The notes beneath the pieces were generated by a model. That model was not told the origin of the DNA and ran no database searches. It worked only from the letters and a program-made list of their open reading frames with translations. A stretch of 37,172 nt of DNA from Limisphaerales bacterium (GTDB lineage Bacteria; Verrucomicrobiota; Verrucomicrobiia; Limisphaerales; UBA11358): NCBI GenBank assembly GCA_003134375.1, contig PLAY01000125.1:1-37172 (forward strand). The letters run 5' to 3'. Numbering within the stretch: position 1 is the first letter of the stretch; the number at the start of each line of letters is the position of its first letter. Of the stretch, positions 33,308-37,172 are shown one piece after another. The translations under genes were made by a program, and so were the position numbers.

Positions 33308-33456
33308 CACCCGCCTCCGGCGGGTACAATTCGGCGTCACGCCGAATTGCACCAGCAAGTTCACGCTGAAAATTGCACGAATGAACAACGGCAAACTGTG
33401 ATGACAAACGGTTTCGGGCGCGACGCCCGAAACAACCCGCAAGACGCGGGTGCTAC
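33304..33456. repeat. REP pair whose feet end both arsC and fmt
   Basis: Perfect 11-bp inverted ends GTAGCACCCGC (33304-33314) and its complement (33446-33456), each beginning an REP-type hairpin. Further hairpins lie inside (TTCGGCGT-CACGCCGAA, and GTTTCGGGCG paired with CGCCCGAAAC). The left foot supplies the TAG of arsC, the right foot the TAG of fmt. It fills the whole gap between these convergent genes, which holds nothing else. Confidence 0.85.
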
Positions 33457-34463
33457 ACCAAAAAGCTCTCACCAACTTTCAACGGATGACCCGCGAGAAA
33501 TTCCGCTGCGTTCATTCGTCGTCCGCTTTCGCGTTGCAATTCGAGAATCCGCAACGCGTTCTTGCCGCAGCCGACGACGATGCCGGTTTTGTCCGCCGAC
33601 AAGATTTCCCCGGGGGGTTGCCCGAGGCAGGGACGCCGCGCTGCGGCGTCCGGACAGCGCAGCGCGCTGTCCCTACCAGAAACCTCTTCGATAACTTCCG
33701 CCTTCCAGATTTTCAAAAGATGCGGTTTCGGCTGGCCGGGTAAAAACGTGAACGCGCCGGGCCATGGCGTGAAGGCGCGCAGCCGGTTCCAGATGGTTCG
33801 CGCCGGTTGGTTCCAATCAATCCTACCGTCTTCCTTTTTGATTTTTGGCGCGTAGCTCGCGCCTTCGGCGGGTTGCGCCTTGGGCTGGATTTTCCCGGCG
33901 ACGTAATCGGGAATGGTTTGTACGAGCAGTTCCGCGCCGAGTTGCGCCAGCCGGTCATGCAGCGTGGCCGAGTCGTCTTCCGGATGGATGGGCGTCCGCC
34001 GTTGCGCAACAATGTCGCCGGTATCGAGTCCGGCGTCGATGCGCATGAGCGTCACACCGGTTTCAGTATCAGCATTGGCAATCGCCCATTGAATCGGCGC
34101 CGCGCCGCGATATTTCGGCAGCAGCGAGGCATGCACGTTCAAACAGCCGTGACGTGGCAAATCCAGGATCGCCGGCGGCAAAATCTGGCCGTAGGCCACC
34201 GCGATGATGAGGTCGGGCTGCAAGGCCCGGAGTTCGGCGATAAATTTTTCGTCGCGGGCGCGTTCGGGCTGGAGCACGGGCAGACCCAGCCGCAGCGCGA
34301 GCGATTTGACGGGTGACGGTTGCGGTTTGAGATCGCGGCCTTTGGGCCGGTCGGGCTGCGTGACGACGGCGGCGATTTGAAATTGTGGATTGCCCGCCAA
34401 CGCCTGGAGGCTGGCACAGGACAATTCCGCCGTGCCCATGAAGATGATTCGCAACGCCGTCAT
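33453..34463 (-). CDS. fmt: Methionyl-tRNA formyltransferase
   Basis: A 336-residue enzyme that formylates initiator Met-tRNA. Start at 34463 (MTALRIIFMGTAELS); the upstream frame is unlike the family. The catalytic Asn109/His111 (LNVHASLLPKYRGAAPIQWA) and Asp147 (DAGLDTGD) are intact, and the C-terminal tRNA-binding domain ends GHPLKVGESFLV. Residues about 262-280 (SGRDSALRCPDAAARRPCL) are an insertion encoded by an REP pair, set in a surface-loop position between two strands. Its TAG stop is the REP foot at 33453-33455. Confidence 0.95.
   Translation of the reverse strand: MTALRIIFMGTAELSCASLQALAGNPQFQIAAVVTQPDRPKGRDLKPQPSPVKSLALRLGLPVLQPERARDEKFIAELRALQPDLIIAVAYGQILPPAILDLPRHGCLNVHASLLPKYRGAAPIQWAIANADTETGVTLMRIDAGLDTGDIVAQRRTPIHPEDDSATLHDRLAQLGAELLVQTIPDYVAGKIQPKAQPAEGASYAPKIKKEDGRIDWNQPARTIWNRLRAFTPWPGAFTFLPGQPKPHLLKIWKAEVIEEVSGRDSALRCPDAAARRPCLGQPPGEILSADKTGIVVGCGKNALRILELQRESGRRMNAAEFLAGHPLKVGESFLV
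33626..33677. repeat. REP pair inside fmt, related to that after pstS
   Basis: The 52-bp pair is closed by GG(C)AGGGACGCC at one end and GGTAGGGACAGC (other strand) at the other, with hairpins GACGCCGCGCTGCGGCGTC and GGACAGCGCAGCGCGCTGTC. The layout equals that at 26015-26068. Here it is in frame inside a gene. Confidence 0.85.
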
Positions 34464-34580
34464 GCGGACAGCCAAAGGGAAATTACACGCGGGTGAAAGG
34501 AAAAAATCGAGCGATCCATGTTGGACGGCCATGCTCAAAACGTCGGCGAGAGCCTCGGTGGGATCTGGCCGGCGCTCATC

Positions 34581-35519
34581 TCACGCATCTTTGGGTTTGA
34601 GTTGAACCTCCACGATGTCAGAGAACGGCACCGTGATTTCCTGTTTGCCCGTGCCTTGGACAATCTCCACATGCATTTCATTGGTGGCGATGCGTGTGAT
34701 GCGCTCGACCACTAACAGCGCGCGCCCCGTTTTCACGGTCAGCATCAGATTTTTTTCAGCTTCGCGCCGGAACATGGCGAAGAAACCGGAAAACTTCGTC
34801 TCAAAAAAACGGCGGTTGAACGTGAATTGTCCGCGCTGAAAAATCTGCGGCGCGGCGGGCCCGGCGGCCGGCGCCTCCTTCTGCCATGAAGCCTCAACGA
34901 TTTGAATTCCAGCCGCCACGGGCTGGGCGGCGCCCGGCACGGCAAAAGTGTGCGGCACGGCTTCGAGTCGCGGCGCCGTCCGGTCGGGTACAACGCGCAC
35001 GGGCAGCACGAGAAAAATAATCGGCCCCAAAATCGGCAGCACCACCGCCACGCCCATTACCTGCGCAATGGGCCGCGACCGCACCACGGCAATCTCATAG
35101 CCCGCAAAAATGTTCGCCGCGTAAATCAGCATCAGCGCGACCAGCCCAACGGACGACGAAAACAGGGCGCCGAACAGGGATTGTTTCGGCGGCAGTTCCA
35201 GACGTGACACTTCATGAACCTTCACCTCCGCCTTTTTCGTCCGCTCCACCACCGGCGCAGTTTCAATGAACGGCTCGGCCAGCGGCCGGATTTTCGGATT
35301 GTTCGCCAGTTGCTTGAGCGCGTCCTGGGAAAATTTCGTCCACGGCACGCGTTGCGAGTACTTGTCACCCTCCAGCCGGAAAACGACGCCGTTGTCGTTA
35401 TACGAAATCACGTCACCGGTCAACGATGTGCCATCGGTCATGGGATACGTGTCCGCGCCAACGGCGACAAACAGCCCGCAAAGCCAGAGACCCAAAATTG
35501 TCCAAAGAAATCTGCGCAC
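34581..35519 (-). CDS. Membrane protein of unknown function
   Basis: A 312-residue protein with a signal peptide or first helix (MRRFLWTILGLWLCGLFVAV), a periplasmic stretch including DGTSLTGDVISYNDNGVVFR that recalls short SH3-like strands, two more hydrophobic segments (about 115-135 and 155-175), and a soluble C-terminal domain ending QEITVPFSDIVEVQLKPKD. I do not recognise a family. It lies 117 nt upstream of fmt on the same strand; whether it belongs with fmt is not clear. Confidence 0.7.
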   Translation of the reverse strand: MRRFLWTILGLWLCGLFVAVGADTYPMTDGTSLTGDVISYNDNGVVFRLEGDKYSQRVPWTKFSQDALKQLANNPKIRPLAEPFIETAPVVERTKKAEVKVHEVSRLELPPKQSLFGALFSSSVGLVALMLIYAANIFAGYEIAVVRSRPIAQVMGVAVVLPILGPIIFLVLPVRVVPDRTAPRLEAVPHTFAVPGAAQPVAAGIQIVEASWQKEAPAAGPAAPQIFQRGQFTFNRRFFETKFSGFFAMFRREAEKNLMLTVKTGRALLVVERITRIATNEMHVEIVQGTGKQEITVPFSDIVEVQLKPKDA

Positions 35520-35575
35520 AAGAATCTTTTAACAAACACCAGCGCAGCGCGAAAGCAAATTTATAGAAGCAAACG

Positions 35576-35650
35576 GACCGGCGCGTTGCCGGTCACGACG
35601 GCGGCTTGCCGCGTGAGGTGGAGCCTTTTACGCGGCATTGACGCTCGCGC
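35576..35650. repeat. Hairpin-rich REP-like stretch before the last gene
   Basis: GACCGGC-GCGTT-GCCGGTC (35576-35594) is a perfect 7-bp stem. It is followed by partly complementary CGGCTTGCCGCG and ACGCGGCATT words. Boundaries and family are uncertain. Confidence 0.4.
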
Positions 35651-35676
35651 TCCTTCAGCGCACAATCACTCCCACC

Positions 35677-37155
35677 ATGAAAATCTCCGTGCCGGGATTG
35701 GTTTTTGTCCTGGCATCTCTGTCTTTCGCCTGCGTGTCGGTACCAGCCTGCACTATTTTTGTGCTGACCGATACCAACCGCGCGTTGTTCTGCAACAACG
35801 AGGATTGGTCAAACCCAAAAACGAGAATCTGGTTCATGCCTGCCGGCGACGGCTATTACGGCGGGGTTTATGTCGGATTCGATAATGGGTATGCCCAGGG
35901 CGGGTTCAACACCGAGGGCCTCGCCTACGATTGGGTGATGGGAAGGCCCGAAACATGGGAGCCGGATCCCCATTTGCCTTACGCCCGGAGAGATGCCAGC
36001 CGGCGAATGCTCGAAACGTGCGGCACCGTCAAAGACGCCATCGCTTTCTATCGGAGCCATAATGAGCCGGGATTCCGGCGTTCCAAAATATTGGTGGCGG
36101 ACCGGACGGGAGCCTCGGTCATCATCGGCGCGAAGGATGGCAAGTTGCAGGTTGAGCAGGAAAACCAGTGCCGGGGGTTCGGTTTTGGCAGGCGAACACT
36201 TGACGCGGCGCTCGCGACGAATTCAGAACCCACCGTGGCCAATGGCTTCAAAATAGTGCATGATTGCCGGCAAACCGGCGAATACGCCACCAAGTATTCC
36301 AATATCTACGATTTGAAGTCCGGCGACATCTTCCTCTATCCGCTTTCCGAACGCGATGGCGAGGTGAAATTCAACCTGGCTGCCGAGCTAAAAAAAGGCG
36401 GCCATTACTACGACATGCCGCAAATCAAAGAGCAATTGGCGCAGGCGCCCCGGCCTTTGCTGCTCAATATGAAGCGCTTCCCCGTGGACGAGTTCAAACC
36501 GATTCCGGACAAGGAACCCGAAGTCACCGCCCACCTGCGCAGCATGATCCTGGACGCGGCTGATGGCGCCTCGCACACCAATGATTATACCGCTGAACTA
36601 TGGAAGGAGATTTCGCCAAAGCAGAAAGAAATCCAGAATTCCATAAAAGGTACCGGTGGGTTTGTCTCGATGACTCTGGTGGATCGCAGTGATGAGAACG
36701 GGCGGCGCAGCTATCGGTATCGGCTGGAGTTCACAAATGCGATCGTTCTCCAGCACTTTGTCCTGGATGGCCAGAACAAGCTGGCTGCCAGCGAGTCGGA
36801 AGCTGCGGAATTGAAACCCGGCGTCATTCTTCCCGAAGCGCCAAGCGCCCCAGTGGTCGGTATTGGCGTCGCGCTTCGTGTGGACGGAGAAAACATTATT
36901 ATCGGCGGCATTGTCCCGAACTCGCCCGCCGCTGCCCAAAAGGACATCCATGTCGGCGACCGGATCATCGCCGTGGCTCAGGACACAGGGCCGGCCGTCC
37001 CGGTTCAAAACGGGAAGCTGGCACAGGCGGTTACTTTGATACGAGGTCCTGCGGGCACAACGGTTCGTCTGACGATTGTTTCTTCCGGAGATGATGACTC
37101 CCGCGCCCGGGTTGTAAGTTTTGTGCGCGCTGAACTGAAAACACCGCCTCACTGA
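35677..37155 (+). CDS. Secreted Ntn-hydrolase-like protein with C-terminal PDZ domain
   Basis: A 492-residue protein. The start at 35677 gives a signal peptide (MKISVPGLVFVLASLSFACV, SVPA) whose cleavage would expose Cys25 as the first residue of CTIFVLTDTNRALFCNNEDW. This matches the N-terminal nucleophile hydrolases of the choloylglycine-hydrolase/linear-amide (acyltransferase) type, with Asn-x-Asp as the usual partner motif. Residues about 388-492 form a PDZ domain (GIGVALRVDGENIIIGGIVP, then DIHVGDRIIAV). The combination suggests a periplasmic amidase that uses the PDZ to hold a partner. Substrate unknown. The frame reaches a stop at 37153, so the gene is complete. Confidence 0.8.
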   Translation: MKISVPGLVFVLASLSFACVSVPACTIFVLTDTNRALFCNNEDWSNPKTRIWFMPAGDGYYGGVYVGFDNGYAQGGFNTEGLAYDWVMGRPETWEPDPHLPYARRDASRRMLETCGTVKDAIAFYRSHNEPGFRRSKILVADRTGASVIIGAKDGKLQVEQENQCRGFGFGRRTLDAALATNSEPTVANGFKIVHDCRQTGEYATKYSNIYDLKSGDIFLYPLSERDGEVKFNLAAELKKGGHYYDMPQIKEQLAQAPRPLLLNMKRFPVDEFKPIPDKEPEVTAHLRSMILDAADGASHTNDYTAELWKEISPKQKEIQNSIKGTGGFVSMTLVDRSDENGRRSYRYRLEFTNAIVLQHFVLDGQNKLAASESEAAELKPGVILPEAPSAPVVGIGVALRVDGENIIIGGIVPNSPAAAQKDIHVGDRIIAVAQDTGPAVPVQNGKLAQAVTLIRGPAGTTVRLTIVSSGDDDSRARVVSFVRAELKTPPH

Positions 37156-37172
37156 TACTATTTTGCATTCAA

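Overview
The window looks like chromosomal DNA from a free-living, Gram-negative-type bacterium. It encodes two TolC/porin-type outer-membrane proteins, lipoproteins and an RND pump. The style suggests a member of the Verrucomicrobiota (Pedosphaera/Limisphaerales-like): a TMTC-like glycosyltransferase with TPR repeats, a split-diverged ComEC and very many short repeats. There is no rRNA or other phylogenetic marker, so this placement is an inference. No tRNA, rRNA, CRISPR array or complete insertion sequence was seen.

Layout. (1) 1-2000: two tandem retropepsin-like proteins, the first cut by the window edge. (2) 2005-4690: pdxJ and a secreted protein of unknown function on the minus strand, with a REP pair and a diverged remnant of a second pdxJ 3' end. 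(3) 4741-7557: a VanZ-like gene, then a comEC gene whose membrane core is replaced by a foreign AT-rich fragment. (4) 7567-9108 (minus): folB preceded by a HAD-Nudix fusion gene. (5) 9411-13378: an RsuA/RluE-type pseudouridine synthase, a TMTC-like membrane glycosyltransferase with TPRs, and nadA. (6) 13475-24023 (minus): a porin with its own Pho-box-like promoter, then a seven-gene set in transcription order: response regulator, histidine kinase, small membrane protein, periplasmic adaptor, RraA-like protein, RND pump, TolC. (7) 24138-29666: a lipoprotein and then pstS-pstC-pstA-pstB-phoU. (8) 29951-33307: arsR-arsM-C_GCAxxG_C_C protein-acr3-arsC. (9) 33453-37155: fmt (minus), a membrane protein of unknown function (minus), and a secreted Ntn-hydrolase/PDZ protein.

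How the genes work together. Phosphate uptake (pst, phoU) lies directly beside arsenic detoxification (reduction, export, methylation), which fits a cell facing arsenate as a phosphate mimic. The porin 10 kb away has an 11-bp-phased motif almost identical to the one before pstS, so it is probably the outer-membrane pore of the same phosphate regulon. The HAD-Nudix fusion beside folB could supply the two dephosphorylation steps before FolB in folate synthesis.

The most unusual property is the density of short repeats. Several paired REP-like hairpins begin with GTAG or GGAG, a 70-75 bp element occurs in two genes, and degenerate 7-bp tandem repeats occur at several sites. Elements of these kinds lie inside the reading frames of pdxJ, pstB, fmt, the pseudouridine synthase and the glycosyltransferase without breaking them. 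REP feet supply the TAG stop codons of pdxJ, arsC and fmt.
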